Assembly (NCBI GenBank): GCA_001600695.1 | Contig: BCKQ01000001.1 | Span: 2,198,722-2,262,721, forward strand | DNA: 64,000 nucleotides | Reading direction: 5' to 3' | DNA from: Ascoidea asiatica | Taxonomy: Eukaryota; Ascomycota; Saccharomycetes; Ascoideales; Ascoideaceae | Shown: positions 10,217 to 20,932 of the stretch, piece after piece | How the letters are laid out: each line of letters opens with the position of its first letter | Position numbering within the stretch: the first letter of the stretch is position 1 | The notes under the pieces: generated by a model | The model's input: the letters and a program-made list of their open reading frames with translations, nothing else | Database searches by the model: none | What the model was told of the DNA's origin: nothing | Program-made: the position numbers and the translations under genes

Positions 10217-11248
10217 TTAGACAAATCTCATATTTGCTAATCTTGATTGAATTCTTTTATCTTCAACAATTCTATTATATATATGTTCATTAATTGGAAA
10301 ATTTAAACCATTATTTTTTCTTGAATAATTTTCAATTGGAAATATCCATTCAAACCAATTTTCTCCCATAATTTCTTTAAAATTTTCTTTTTTACCTAAA
10401 TCAAAAATATTTAAAAGTTTTTTATTTTTATTTAATTCATACATTTCAATTGTTGTTCTATTTTTTAATAATTGATAAATTGTAAAAACATTAAAAATAG
10501 TAACAGTTATGAAAAAAATAAAACTTATAATTAATAAAAATAAAAAATTTAAATTAAAATAATCTTTTTTATAATCTTCTTTAAATAAAAAATCAAATAA
10601 TATTGAAGAAGTTAAAAAAAAACAAAAAATTGTAAAAATTGCAATATATGATAATAATTGAATAAAAAATTTATAATTTTTAAAACCAATACAACATGCA
10701 AACCATGGACAATGATGATCCATTTTTAATATACATTTTTTACAACCTGAACAATGATGACATCTATCTGGTTTCCAAACTTTACATAAATCACAAAATC
10801 TAAAAGCAGTTAAGCTATTATTATTGTTATTGTTGTTATTGTTGTTATTATTAATATTAATATTAAAAGTATGAAATTTTAAAAAACTTGGAGGTGGTTT
10901 TATTGAACCATTTTCTAAACCAGATGTAATTAATTCTTTTGATAAATTTCCAATTGATAAATCACCAATTGAATTTAATAAAGGATCATATTCATTATTT
11001 GAATTATTTGAATCAATTTGAATTTTTAAATTTGGAAAATCTATTGGTGAACCAGGTCCATTTTTTATAATTAAATAATATGATAATAAACACATTGAAC
11101 CAAGATAAAATCCAATAAAAAATGTTAAATATTTTATTATTCCATGAAGTAATTTTATTGATATAAGATAACAAGAAGTATACATTGCCCAAATTATCAA
11201 TGAATTACAAAAAACTTTTGGAAATAAAGAAGTAAACTTATCCAACAT
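10217..11248 (-). CDS. PFA3: Vacuolar DHHC palmitoyltransferase Pfa3
   Basis: 343 residues. Four membrane segments are visible at about 14-34, 38-60, 194-220 and 234-260. Between the second and third lies the cysteine-rich domain: FCDLCKVWKPDRCHHC followed by the catalytic DHHC at 177-180 and PWFACCIGFKNYKFF. The TTxE motif (TTIE) follows the fourth membrane segment. The WKPDRCHHC and PWF..CIGF context resembles Pfa3, which palmitoylates Vac8 for vacuole fusion, more than Erf2, Swf1, Akr1 or Pfa4. An Asn run at about 132-144, encoded by an AAT repeat, lengthens the loop before the cysteine-rich domain. Codon use is almost exclusively A/T-ending. Confidence 0.85.
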   Translation of the reverse strand: MLDKFTSLFPKVFCNSLIIWAMYTSCYLISIKLLHGIIKYLTFFIGFYLGSMCLLSYYLIIKNGPGSPIDFPNLKIQIDSNNSNNEYDPLLNSIGDLSIGNLSKELITSGLENGSIKPPPSFLKFHTFNININNNNNNNNNNNNSLTAFRFCDLCKVWKPDRCHHCSGCKKCILKMDHHCPWFACCIGFKNYKFFIQLLSYIAIFTIFCFFLTSSILFDFLFKEDYKKDYFNLNFLFLLIISFIFFITVTIFNVFTIYQLLKNRTTIEMYELNKNKKLLNIFDLGKKENFKEIMGENWFEWIFPIENYSRKNNGLNFPINEHIYNRIVEDKRIQSRLANMRFV

Positions 11249-11892
11249 GATTGATTATATCTTTAAGCTTATTTATATTTAAATTTATATTTAAATTTAT
11301 ATTTTAATTTATTTATTACGTAGATTATATGATTATATGATAATATGATAATATTTTGTCATTTCAATATTCATTCCTTTCTATTATTTACTCTCAGATC
11401 CTAATTTCAATTAATCTTATCCAAACTCAGTCTTGTAATAATATTTCTTATCTCTCTCTTTCTCTTTCTCTCTTTCTTTCTCTGTTCAAAATAACCTCTT
11501 GTTTATCAATTTCAAATTCAATCTCAATTTCCTTGTTTCATTCCTTTTTTTCACTTTCAATCGGGTTTTGGGTTGGAAATAAATACGCCACACTTGTCAC
11601 TTCTATTTGCCACTAATACTCAGCCATGCATAAAATCCTTCTTTTTTAGATAAATCCGGAAACATCAAAACTAAATCCATGCTCGGAGCCACGGATGGCC
11701 TTCAGTTATATTTATTCAGTTATTTGATAATTAATAATTAATATATTTATTTATATTTATATTTAGCATAATGGTTTTCGTATTTTGTATTTTGTATTTT
11801 GTATTTTACATAAGAAATAAATGCAAACTTTGCAAATTCAGCAAAATTTGTTGAGAAAAAAAATAATAATCTACAATATCACAATATAAGAT
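11249..11892. promoter_or_regulatory. PFA3 upstream region with CT-rich repeat
   Basis: This gap lies between two minus-strand genes. It contains a TCTCTTTC-type polypyrimidine tract at about 11450-11483 and a tandem GTATTTT repeat further on. The open frame at 11356-11616 is Ser/Leu/Ile low complexity produced by the CT tract and is not counted as a gene. Confidence 0.55.
11780..11808. repeat. GTATTTT tandem repeat, four copies
   Basis: Four perfect head-to-tail copies of the 7-mer GTATTTT just downstream of the HDA1 stop codon. Confidence 0.85.
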
Positions 11893-14610
11893 TTATATTG
11901 AATCTGCTTCTGGTGTAGAAGAAGTATATCCAGAACTACTTTCACTACTATATTCTTCCATAATATCTAAAACAAAATCCATACCTTCTTCAATATTTTC
12001 ATTAAAAACTTCTGTAACAATATCTGATTTTTCACTTTTTATAACTCTACCAAATTTCTTTCTAAGTTTTTTATTACCATTATGATTTGAATTATTCCCA
12101 TTTGTTGTTGAATCTTCAAAAACTGGATGTTTATTAGATATAAAAACTAATGAATTTTTATAAAACCAATCTGTTAAATTTTCATCAACTATTGGCATTA
12201 TTGTTTTTATATTATGATTTGAACTTAAAAAATTAATTGAACAACATTTTTCAATCTTACCACTTTCAATAAAATTTGAATTATGTATTTGAGAATTAGA
12301 ATTAGAATTAGAATTAGAATTAAAATTAGAATTAAAATTAGAATTTGAATTGAAACCAGAAGAACTTAAATTAGAATTTGAATTTGAATTTTTATTAATA
12401 TTATTCGCCTGTAATATTGATGTATTAATAACTTGTCTATGACCTAATAAATGTATTATACCTGCATATGATTCTCCAATACCAAAAAACATTAAATTTT
12501 TTAAATTTTTAAAAAATTTTAAATAATTATCCCAAATATAAAGTAAAAGTTCTTGAGAATAAAGTACATTATTATATCCTTCATTACTATTAATAATTTT
12601 ACCTTGCGAAACAATTGATGTTGTTGGTATACAAATATCAATTAATCCATATGATTTTTCTTTTATAACCCAATGATATAATTTATTTAATGGATTAACA
12701 ATAACTGATGTTGATAATTCAATTTTACCTGAATTTGGTTCAATTGATCCCCAAACTTCTGAAGGATCATGAACACATAATACAATTGTTTCTGATTTAA
12801 ATATATCTGAAGTTGCTAAAATTTGATCTTCAAATTTAACTTGTGATAAAACATTAAATGTTGTTGAACTTGAAACTGTATTATTATATGATGTTTCAAA
12901 TTTTAAATCATTAAATAATATTGGTAAATTTATTAATCCATATAATTTAATTAATTTTTGTGTTTGATTATTTCTTACTGCATCTTGAAGATTTGAATAA
13001 ATTATTGTTGAGTTTATAATTGATTCATCATTATTTTCTTCTTCATTTTCTTCTTCCATTTTTGTATCCATTATTTTCTCACTACTACTATTATCACTAT
13101 TATTAGTACTTATACCCTTTATATCACTATTTTTTTCTTTTTTAATACTATTATTATGATTATTATTTGAAATTGATAAATTTTGAAATTTTGGTATATC
13201 TTTTATAGTATCATTAAGTAAACAAAATCCAGGTTCCATTGATTTCCAATATTTTGATTGTTGTTTAATAACTTTATAAATAGTTTCAACAACTTCACTA
13301 CATGGAACTGTTGTTTTTAATAAATCTGGTGGTTCTCCAATTAAAGCTTTTGTTACAGCTAAAGCACTTACACTTATACTATCAAGATTATAACCACCTT
13401 CTAAAGCAATACAAATATTACCTTTTGCTAAAGTTTTTAAAAATGTAGTCATATGACCATAACAACCTGGAGTTATATGACATTGACCAATTGCATCACC
13501 ATCAGCAGCATCAAAACCAGAAGAAACAAGTATTAAATCTGCATCATATTCTAATAATATTGGTAAAATAACTTTATTAAAAGCATAAATATAATCACCA
13601 TCATTAATACCAGGCATTGACCAAGGTATATTAACATTAAAACCTTCACCTAAACCTTGACCACATTGATCATAATCACCAGCTTTTGTACCAGGATAAT
13701 ATTTACCAGATTCATATCTATGTAAAGAAATATAGAGTACATTTGGATTATCATAAAAACATTTTTGTGTACCATTACCATGATGAACATCCCAATCAAT
13801 AATTGCAATTTTTCTAACAGAATCTGGATAATTTTTTAAAATATTTTTCGCAGCAACTCCAACATTTGAAAAAAGACAAAACCCACCTGGAGAATCAGGT
13901 TCTGCATGATGACCAGGTGGTCTAACAATTGCAATTGCATTTTTAACTTTACCTTCAACAACAGCTTTACAAGCTTCAATCACACCACCACAAGATAATT
14001 TTGCACAAATATAAGAATCATTATTAAAATAAACAGAATCACCTTTTTCAGTTTCTTTTAATAAATTTTCTTTATTCATAAATTCAGTTGATTTTATAAA
14101 ATTTAAATGATCTTTTGAATGAACTAATAAAATTTCTTCATCAGTTGCAAGTCTTATAGGAATTTTAGTCATTAAATTACCAAAATTTTTTGAATTACCA
14201 GATAAAGATTTATCAGTAATTAAACCATTTTCAACTAAAATTTTATAAATTCTATAAATTCTTCTTGGATCTTCAGGATGTGGATCAATATATTCATAAT
14301 ATGAAGTAAATAATTTTGCATGATATCTCATTCTTACATCATAACAAAATCCAGTTTTTAATAATTTATAACCCATTAATAATTGATTTTTATAAGAAAT
14401 ATCATCATGAATTATAATATCACTAGAATCTAAATTAATTTTATTATCATTTTTAGCATCAATATCATCAATATCATTAATATCATTGATATCATTGATA
14501 TCAATTTTATTAGATTTGATAAAATCAGCTAGTTTTCTTTTTTTTTCTAATTTATGCTCATCGTTCATTATTATATCATCCGATACTAATTTAATATTTT
14601 TTTCAGACAT
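11893..14610 (-). CDS. HDA1: Class II histone deacetylase Hda1
   Basis: 905 residues, longer than the 706 of S. cerevisiae Hda1. The deacetylase domain covers about 85-420: GFCYDVRMRYH, PPGHHAEPDSPGGFC with His234/His235, DWDVHHGNGTQ with zinc ligands Asp274 and His276, and the third ligand Asp367 in SSGFDAADGD. A C-terminal Arb2-like region (about 555-720) is the fold that binds Hda2/Hda3. Hda1 deacetylates H3 and H2B in repressed promoters. The extra length comes from an N-terminal tail with a DIN-type repeat near 38-51, an acidic linker around 500-545, and an Asn/Ser repeat within the Arb2 region near 755-790. All catalytic residues are intact. Confidence 0.93.
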   Translation of the reverse strand: MSEKNIKLVSDDIIMNDEHKLEKKRKLADFIKSNKIDINDINDINDIDDIDAKNDNKINLDSSDIIIHDDISYKNQLLMGYKLLKTGFCYDVRMRYHAKLFTSYYEYIDPHPEDPRRIYRIYKILVENGLITDKSLSGNSKNFGNLMTKIPIRLATDEEILLVHSKDHLNFIKSTEFMNKENLLKETEKGDSVYFNNDSYICAKLSCGGVIEACKAVVEGKVKNAIAIVRPPGHHAEPDSPGGFCLFSNVGVAAKNILKNYPDSVRKIAIIDWDVHHGNGTQKCFYDNPNVLYISLHRYESGKYYPGTKAGDYDQCGQGLGEGFNVNIPWSMPGINDGDYIYAFNKVILPILLEYDADLILVSSGFDAADGDAIGQCHITPGCYGHMTTFLKTLAKGNICIALEGGYNLDSISVSALAVTKALIGEPPDLLKTTVPCSEVVETIYKVIKQQSKYWKSMEPGFCLLNDTIKDIPKFQNLSISNNNHNNSIKKEKNSDIKGISTNNSDNSSSEKIMDTKMEEENEEENNDESIINSTIIYSNLQDAVRNNQTQKLIKLYGLINLPILFNDLKFETSYNNTVSSSTTFNVLSQVKFEDQILATSDIFKSETIVLCVHDPSEVWGSIEPNSGKIELSTSVIVNPLNKLYHWVIKEKSYGLIDICIPTTSIVSQGKIINSNEGYNNVLYSQELLLYIWDNYLKFFKNLKNLMFFGIGESYAGIIHLLGHRQVINTSILQANNINKNSNSNSNLSSSGFNSNSNFNSNFNSNSNSNSNSQIHNSNFIESGKIEKCCSINFLSSNHNIKTIMPIVDENLTDWFYKNSLVFISNKHPVFEDSTTNGNNSNHNGNKKLRKKFGRVIKSEKSDIVTEVFNENIEEGMDFVLDIMEEYSSESSSGYTSSTPEADSI
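14458..14504. repeat. 9-bp tandem repeat in HDA1 5' coding region
   Basis: Repeats of ATCATTGAT/ATCATTAAT (AATATCATC variants) encode the Asp-Ile-Asn tripeptide string in the disordered N-terminus of Hda1. Confidence 0.7.
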
Positions 14611-16293
14611 TTTTTTTTTTTATGAAAAAAATTATATTATTATATAAAGTTATTGAATTTACTTCCTTTTTTTATATTATTCCTTGTTATTTTATTTACA
14701 ATAATTAAACTCGAATTATCATTGAATTGAAATTGAAATTTTAGTTTTTTTAGTTTTCAATTTTAGTTTTGATCTTTGTCTTTGTTTTTGTTTTTATATT
14801 TATTTTTATTTTTATTTTTATTCTTATTTTTGAAGTAAACTTGTTGAAAATTGAAATCTGGAAGCTAAAAACTCAAAATTATACAAATATATCTAAAGTG
14901 GATAATATCTAAAAGCAAAAGAAAATTTTTAAATAAAAGTTATTTTAATATTTAAATTGTTTTTGAACAAAAATTGATAAATAATAAAAAGTTCCATTGA
15001 AATAAAGAGCGATAAAAATATGAACTTAACTTAGAATTAGGGAAAGAGTGCAAATACGCTACAGACTACGGTAGTTAAAAACACTATTACGGTAGCCATT
15101 ATTATCATCATTACTATCACTCGCACGTAGTTTGTTAAATACAGTGCAATACCAGCACCAAGTAGGGACAGTAACAACAGAAGGGACAGTGATAACAAGA
15201 GTAACTAAAATGCCGATTTCCACCCACTCGTTTGGCTTTTGGTGGTTTTGCACACTTGGAGTGGGCTGGAAAGCGCCGAGAAGTGCTAGCAGGCTTTTGC
15301 AGTTGCTGTCCTGGAGAAAACGACACGGTACCCGCATTCTATGCATAAAAGTTGCAACTGACATTTCTTGGGAGACCCTCACTTGCCACATTCTGCAAAC
15401 CGATTCATTTGGAAAACAAAAAAAAAATCCGCGCGTATTAGAATAGCGCTTTAAAAATGTGTGCAGAACGATTATTTGCGTTACGTTAATGAAAACATCA
15501 AATTGAAGGTTGAGCGCAGCGTACATATTAAAACACAAACACACACCTAAATGCATACGTTTGATAATGTGTTACTTGAGGTATAAAAAAGTAAAGCTAT
15601 ACAGCGGAATGAATCTAGCTTCCATGAGAATTGGTCTTCTATAAACTTCCATGACTGAGGATCCGATATTTACACAACCCTGGAAACCTCTGGGGCACCT
15701 GCTGTCTTGTCAGCCAAGAATCTCAGTGAGAGCGTGACGCTAAAAAGCTATGCCAAGCTTTAAGCGGGTTACCCTCCATCCAAGCCTTGCTTCTCGTATC
15801 TGAGACAAAGTGAAACTAGGACTGGGACTAGGACTGACTGGTCGGAACTGCGCAGCGTGATAACAACAAACTTTCATAAATAAACAAACTACAGCAAAAA
15901 CCACAGCAACAGGCGAGATTCGGTGGAGTCTGAGATCATCAAAAGGTACCACCATTGTGGTACTCAATAATAGTATGGTTAATTTCACCATTCCGGAATC
16001 TTCGAAAATGAACACTCAATCCTCGCTTTGATTTTCAGTGAATGTGATTGAATTAAAAATAATATAAATATCCCCAGACTTTCTCTTCATATCAGCCAAT
16101 TCAAAGTTAAACTTCTTTTTTTTTTTTTTATTTTCACTTTTTTATTATTTTTTAGTTTAATATTGTCTCATTTAAATTGAATTGAATTGAATCGAATCGA
16201 TTTTCTTTTGTCTTAACTTTACTTTACTTCCTTTTATTATTATTTTGTCTTTAAATATTAATTTTTTAAAAATTTATTAACATTATTCATTAA
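14611..16293. promoter_or_regulatory. 1.7 kb divergent HDA1/VCX1 intergenic region with GC-richer island
   Basis: The first 450 bases are AT-rich with TTTTTATTT-type repeats (about 14770-14835). From about 15050 to 16020 composition changes abruptly to near-balanced GC. Overlapping open frames there (longest 165 codons, minus strand) have no family resemblance and a codon pattern unlike any gene in the window. A direct repeat ACTAGGACTG occurs at 15815-15824 and 15827-15836. The final 270 bases before the VCX1 ATG are pyrimidine-rich leader. No tRNA, LTR or transposase was seen. Confidence 0.5.
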
Positions 16294-18183
16294 ATGGAAA
16301 AACCCTCACCGTCTCAAGATGCTTTTAACTTAACAATCAATCAGGATGATTCAATCCTAAATTTAAATCCTTCACATCCTTCAAATCCTTCACATCCTTC
16401 AAGTATTTCAAATCCATTAACTAATACTAATCCAAGTAGTATTAGTATTGGTAATGCAAGTAATAAAACTCGTAATAGTTGTGTTACTTCTGCTACAAGT
16501 ATTACTTATATTGATGATTTAATCGAAAAATCAATTTCAAAACATTTAATTATTGTATCCCCTGAAGAGAATAGAGTTAAATTTAATAAATTTAGTAATT
16601 TTTTAAAAAATTTAAAATCTTTATCACCTTTTAAAAATTTTATTAATTTAAATAAAAAATTTAATGATTATTCAAAATTAAATAATTATTATGGTTATTT
16701 TTTTAAAGGTTTATTATTTTTAGGTTGGCCAATAATTTTATATCCTTTTGTAATTATTGGTTTAATTGTTGGTGTTAATCATAATTCTGTTGATTCAAAA
16801 ATTGTTTTTGTTTTAAATATTTTTGCAATTTTACCTTTATCAATTAATATTAGTAAAGCAACTGAATCTTTAGCAAGATTAACAAATAGTTCAATTGGTG
16901 CTTTAATTAATATTACTTTTGGTAATTCAATTGAATTAATTTTTACAATTATTGCTTTAACAAAAGGTGAATTAACTGTTGTACAATGTTCAATGATTGG
17001 TTCATACTTAACAAATGCTTTATTAATTTTAGGTGGTGCAATGATTTCTGGTTCAATTCATTTTAAAGAATTAAAATTTGATAGTTTAAGTTCTTATTTT
17101 AATATTATTTTCATTGCTTTAAATGGTTTCATTATTAGATTAATTTATTATTTTAATGAATCTTCAAACTTAAATGGTAATAAAAATAAAGATTTAATCT
17201 CAGATTATTTAAATCCATCTTTAGATATTTTAAAAATTTCAAGAGGTATTGCAGTTTTAAAAATTATTTTATATATTCTTTATTTGGCTTTACCTTTAAT
17301 GTATAAAAAACATATTAACTCAGGTATTGAATATCAAGATATTGAAGATCAAAAATCTATTGATAATATTGAAAGCAATATTGAAAATAATTTTGATAAT
17401 GATCTTGATGATTTGAGTGATAATCTGAACAACAATAATAATAATAATAATATTTCAAGAATTTCATCTAGATCTTCTTTTAGTTCTGAACATGTTAGAT
17501 TTAATCCTGAATTAAATGTAAATGTTGAAAAGAAACAATCAACTTTAGATAATGATGATTTTCATGAAATTGATAATGAATTAAATAATGAATTTAATAT
17601 TCAAAGTGTTGATCAAGTTAATAATCAAACTAATGTTTACAATAATGACAATAATATTGGTAATTCAATTTTAACAAAAGATGAAAAGAAAAAAGGTTTA
17701 GTCAATCATTTTAAGCGTAATATTAAATTTTATTTATATGCTTTATATTTATTAATTAATACAATCATTGTTGCTTTCAATTCTGAATATATTCTTGATT
17801 CAATTGATGATTTTTCTGAAGAATCTGGTTTATCAAAAGATTTTATTTCTTTAATTATTATTCCAATTATTGCAAATGCTGCAGAACATGTATCTTCAAT
17901 TGTTGTTGCATATAAAGGTAAAATGAATCTAGCAATGAATATTGCTATTGGATCTGCTGTTCAAATTGATTATTTTATTTGTCCATTATTAATTTTAATT
18001 GCTGCTGGTACAATTACTGATTATTCATTTTTATTTCAAAGTTTAATTATGGAATGTTATTTTGCTGCATGTATAATTACATGCTTTGTTATTATGCATG
18101 GTAAAGGTTATTTCATGGCTGGTATTTTATGCATTTTCTCATATGTTATTATTGGTCTTTTAATTTATTTTAGTAAATTTTAA
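16294..18183 (+). CDS. VCX1: Vacuolar Ca2+/H+ antiporter, Vcx1/CAX family
   Basis: 629 residues, against 411 in S. cerevisiae Vcx1. It has the two inverted CAX repeats: c-1 with GALINITFGNSIELIF (GNSIE at 210-214) and c-2 with PIIANAAEHVSS (NAAEH at 528-532), each with the acidic residue needed for cation exchange. About eleven hydrophobic segments are visible. Extra length comes from a 135-residue polar N-terminus with NPSHPS repeats and a 150-residue acidic Asn-rich central loop (about 345-475), the usual site of the CAX acidic motif. It would move cytosolic Ca2+ into the vacuole using the proton gradient. A Vnx1-type Na+/H+ exchanger is less likely because the extra N-terminal membrane segments of that group are absent. 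Confidence 0.88.
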   Translation: MEKPSPSQDAFNLTINQDDSILNLNPSHPSNPSHPSSISNPLTNTNPSSISIGNASNKTRNSCVTSATSITYIDDLIEKSISKHLIIVSPEENRVKFNKFSNFLKNLKSLSPFKNFINLNKKFNDYSKLNNYYGYFFKGLLFLGWPIILYPFVIIGLIVGVNHNSVDSKIVFVLNIFAILPLSINISKATESLARLTNSSIGALINITFGNSIELIFTIIALTKGELTVVQCSMIGSYLTNALLILGGAMISGSIHFKELKFDSLSSYFNIIFIALNGFIIRLIYYFNESSNLNGNKNKDLISDYLNPSLDILKISRGIAVLKIILYILYLALPLMYKKHINSGIEYQDIEDQKSIDNIESNIENNFDNDLDDLSDNLNNNNNNNNISRISSRSSFSSEHVRFNPELNVNVEKKQSTLDNDDFHEIDNELNNEFNIQSVDQVNNQTNVYNNDNNIGNSILTKDEKKKGLVNHFKRNIKFYLYALYLLINTIIVAFNSEYILDSIDDFSEESGLSKDFISLIIIPIIANAAEHVSSIVVAYKGKMNLAMNIAIGSAVQIDYFICPLLILIAAGTITDYSFLFQSLIMECYFAACIITCFVIMHGKGYFMAGILCIFSYVIIGLLIYFSKF

Positions 18184-18296
18184 AAGTAATTTCATATATA
18201 TTTATTTACAGGACTATATTTATTTATATAGTTAATTCAGTAGTAGTTCGTCTATAATAAATTATTTATTATATTATTATTTGTTTATTTAATTAA

Positions 18297-19580
18297 TCAG
18301 TAGGCCATTAGAGCAATTAAAGAATCAATTATTGAAGCAGCAGCTAAACCAGTGATTTGACCTGGAGAATCATATATTGGACTAACTTCAACAACATCAG
18401 CGCCAATTAAATTTATACCAAGTAAACCATCAATAATACTTAAAATTTCTCTTGTTGTGAAACCACCAGGTTCAGAAGTTCCAGTTGCAGGAGCTGTTGC
18501 AGGATCTAAAGTATCAATATCAAAAGAAATATAAACAGGATTATTATTTGAAAATTGAATTCTATTTTTAATTTTTTTGATTATACCTTTTATACCAATA
18601 AAATCAATTTCTCTTGCATTAATAATTTCAAAACCACATTTTCCATCATGTTTTAAATCATAATCTTTATTAATTAAAGGAGCCCTAATACCAACATGTA
18701 AAGAAGTATTTTTATTTATATAATTTTTTTCAGCAGCATAATGTAAAAAAGTACCATGATTTAAACTTGAATATGAAGTTTGTCCACCACCTAAAAGTTT
18801 TGGATTCCAAGTATCTAAATGACTATCAAAATGTATAAGAGTTAATGGACCAAATTTTTCATAAGCACTTTTTAAAGTTAATAAAGTTATTGTATGATCA
18901 CCACCTAAAGTTATAATTCTTGTATTATTAAATTTTTTATTTTTAATTTCATCAATATCTTTTGGATTTGGAGTTTTATAATTATGAATTAATCTTTGAC
19001 CACGATATAATTGATTCAAAGCAATTCTATTATCAAAAGGAGACATTGGTACATCACCACAATCTACAACTTTTAACATATCATAAGCATTAATATCATT
19101 ATAATCATTATTATTCCCATTGTTATCACCAAAATAATTTCTTACAGTTGTTGAACCGCCAGTACCAATTCTTTTACTTGCTTCTCTTATGCCACTTGGG
19201 CCAAATCTTGCACCAGGTCTATAAGTTACTCCAGTATCAAAAGGAGCACCAACAATTGCAATATCAAAAGTTTCTGAATTAATTAAAGATTTATTAAAAC
19301 AATTTATATATTGTTTTTTTGAAAAAGTTGAAATACCTGCATATAAAGGATATTGATCGGAAACTAAATCAGAAACATCATCTTTATTTGGATAAGTAAA
19401 TTTTGAATTTGAATTTGATTTTGAATTTAAAGAGAATTGATTTTGATTATCATTTTGATTAATATTTTCATTATCATTATCATTTTCATAAATTATATCA
19501 CCAAAATTATCATCTAAGAAAGAAGATTGAGCTAACGTTGATAAAGTTAAAGATAATAAAATCTTTGATAAGAAATACAT
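18297..19580 (-). CDS. Agmatinase-type ureohydrolase with signal peptide
   Basis: 427 residues. Arginase/agmatinase fold with all Mn ligands visible: GGDHT (His229), HFDSHLDTW (Asp252, His254, Asp256) and SFDIDTLDP (Asp354, Asp356). The ligand spacing and the GAPFDTGVTYRPGARFGP segment favour agmatinase or guanidinobutyrase over arginase. The N-terminus (LSKILLSLTLSTLAQSS) is a classic cleavable signal peptide, followed by a 50-residue acidic Asn-rich linker, so the enzyme should enter the secretory pathway. Secreted homologues are known in fungi. Substrate is inferred. It converges on VCX1 with a gap of about 110 bp. Confidence 0.85.
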   Translation of the reverse strand: MYFLSKILLSLTLSTLAQSSFLDDNFGDIIYENDNDNENINQNDNQNQFSLNSKSNSNSKFTYPNKDDVSDLVSDQYPLYAGISTFSKKQYINCFNKSLINSETFDIAIVGAPFDTGVTYRPGARFGPSGIREASKRIGTGGSTTVRNYFGDNNGNNNDYNDINAYDMLKVVDCGDVPMSPFDNRIALNQLYRGQRLIHNYKTPNPKDIDEIKNKKFNNTRIITLGGDHTITLLTLKSAYEKFGPLTLIHFDSHLDTWNPKLLGGGQTSYSSLNHGTFLHYAAEKNYINKNTSLHVGIRAPLINKDYDLKHDGKCGFEIINAREIDFIGIKGIIKKIKNRIQFSNNNPVYISFDIDTLDPATAPATGTSEPGGFTTREILSIIDGLLGINLIGADVVEVSPIYDSPGQITGLAAASIIDSLIALMAY

Positions 19581-20932
19581 TTTTGATATATTATATAAGA
19601 TATAATACTATATGATATATAAAATATGATATAATATAAAACAATATAATGGAATATATATATAGAAGGGAGATAAAGAATTCAAGATATAATTCATTCT
19701 TTTTATATAAGTTATCCAAATTACATAATAAGGGATATAAAGTAAAACATTTTAAGGATGTTTTGAGGATATTTTGAGATAAATTGATTAGATTTTGCTG
19801 GTTGGGCACCTAATTGATTAAATTAAGTTTAAATTTGGATGAAATTGAATAAATTTGATCATTTTAATCAACTTTATGGAAAGTACTAAAGTAATATTCT
19901 TTTTATGAAATATTTGAAATTTGAGAAATATCGAATATTCGACATATTCGACTTAATTGAGTTAAGTGATTAAAAAGGGTTTTTTAGGAAACTGTCGAAG
20001 GCTATCAGAAAAAGTTCGGGTCGAAATTCCAGAAAAAGACAGATCAGAAAACCGGCGACTGAATCGTCAACAGCCAAACGAGACCCAGGCAACGAAGAAA
20101 AAAGACAAAGTAAAATTTACAATGTTACGTAATAACAGATGACAGAAAAAATAAAAAGCAATAGTTCCCTGATTCAGATTCAGCCGCCAGTAAACTGTAC
20201 CAGCCATTACAAGTTCCTCTTACAGTTGAGTGTGGCGGTGCGTGTGTCTGACACAAGGCGAGAATGCGCCTGCGCGTTCCACTCCCAGTCAGGGCCAGAA
20301 TCCTCCCCGTGTTTAGTGAAACTTGCGTTGGGCTTGGGCTCGGTGCTTATTTCTGGAGTATTCCTCTGGCTGGCAACGGTTAACGAATCACTTTCTTCTC
20401 TCTTTTTTTGCTCTTCTTTGGCTTTTCTTTGGCTTTTCTTTTGATTGCCGGTGCTTTGCCGCTGCTCCAAATATCGATAGCGCCAATTTTACCAAAACAC
20501 TCTTTATTTTCTATTCATCTTTTCTATTATTTAGACCATTTCATACTAATTTTCCTTTATTTTTTTGCACTCTTTTTCATCTTTTTTATTATTTTCTATT
20601 AATTTTCAAGTTTCTCTTCATTTTTTTTCTAAAAAAATGTGACCAAATTTGATTCCGATGTCAAATAATGCAGATCAATGTATGCCTTCTCCAACAATCT
20701 ATTATCCACTTTCATCTAAATTTATTGAAGATTTAAGCAAAAAAAATTTAATATAAATTTAATTGTTTCTTCTTCTTTTTATTTTATTACATTTTTATAT
20801 ATTATTTTAGTTTATTGGATTTCAATTGTTTTAATTCTATTTTATCTTATTCTACCAAATATTATATAAAAATATATATTAAATATCAATTATATATTCA
20901 AAATTTAAATTATATCAAATTTTTAATCAAAA
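19581..20932. promoter_or_regulatory. Divergent agmatinase/UGA2 intergenic region
   Basis: Positions 19581-19980 are AT-rich. About 19990-20480 is GC-richer and carries chance open frames on both strands (20139-20444 plus, 20207-20470 minus) without family resemblance. A period-11 pyrimidine repeat (TTCTTTGGCTT, two copies plus a partial third) lies near 20415-20445. The last 450 bases are AT-rich leader. I looked for a CCG-N4-CGG Uga3-type site and did not find one. Confidence 0.5.

Noticed and set aside
15059..15556. 165-codon open frame on the minus strand, with overlapping plus-strand frames
   Set aside because: Codon pattern unlike all real genes here, no family resemblance, and it coincides with a GC-richer island where stop codons are less frequent by chance.
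20139..20652. Several 60-110-codon frames on both strands upstream of UGA2
   Set aside because: Overlapping frames on both strands in a GC-richer promoter, with pyrimidine-tract Phe/Leu strings; no start context or homology.
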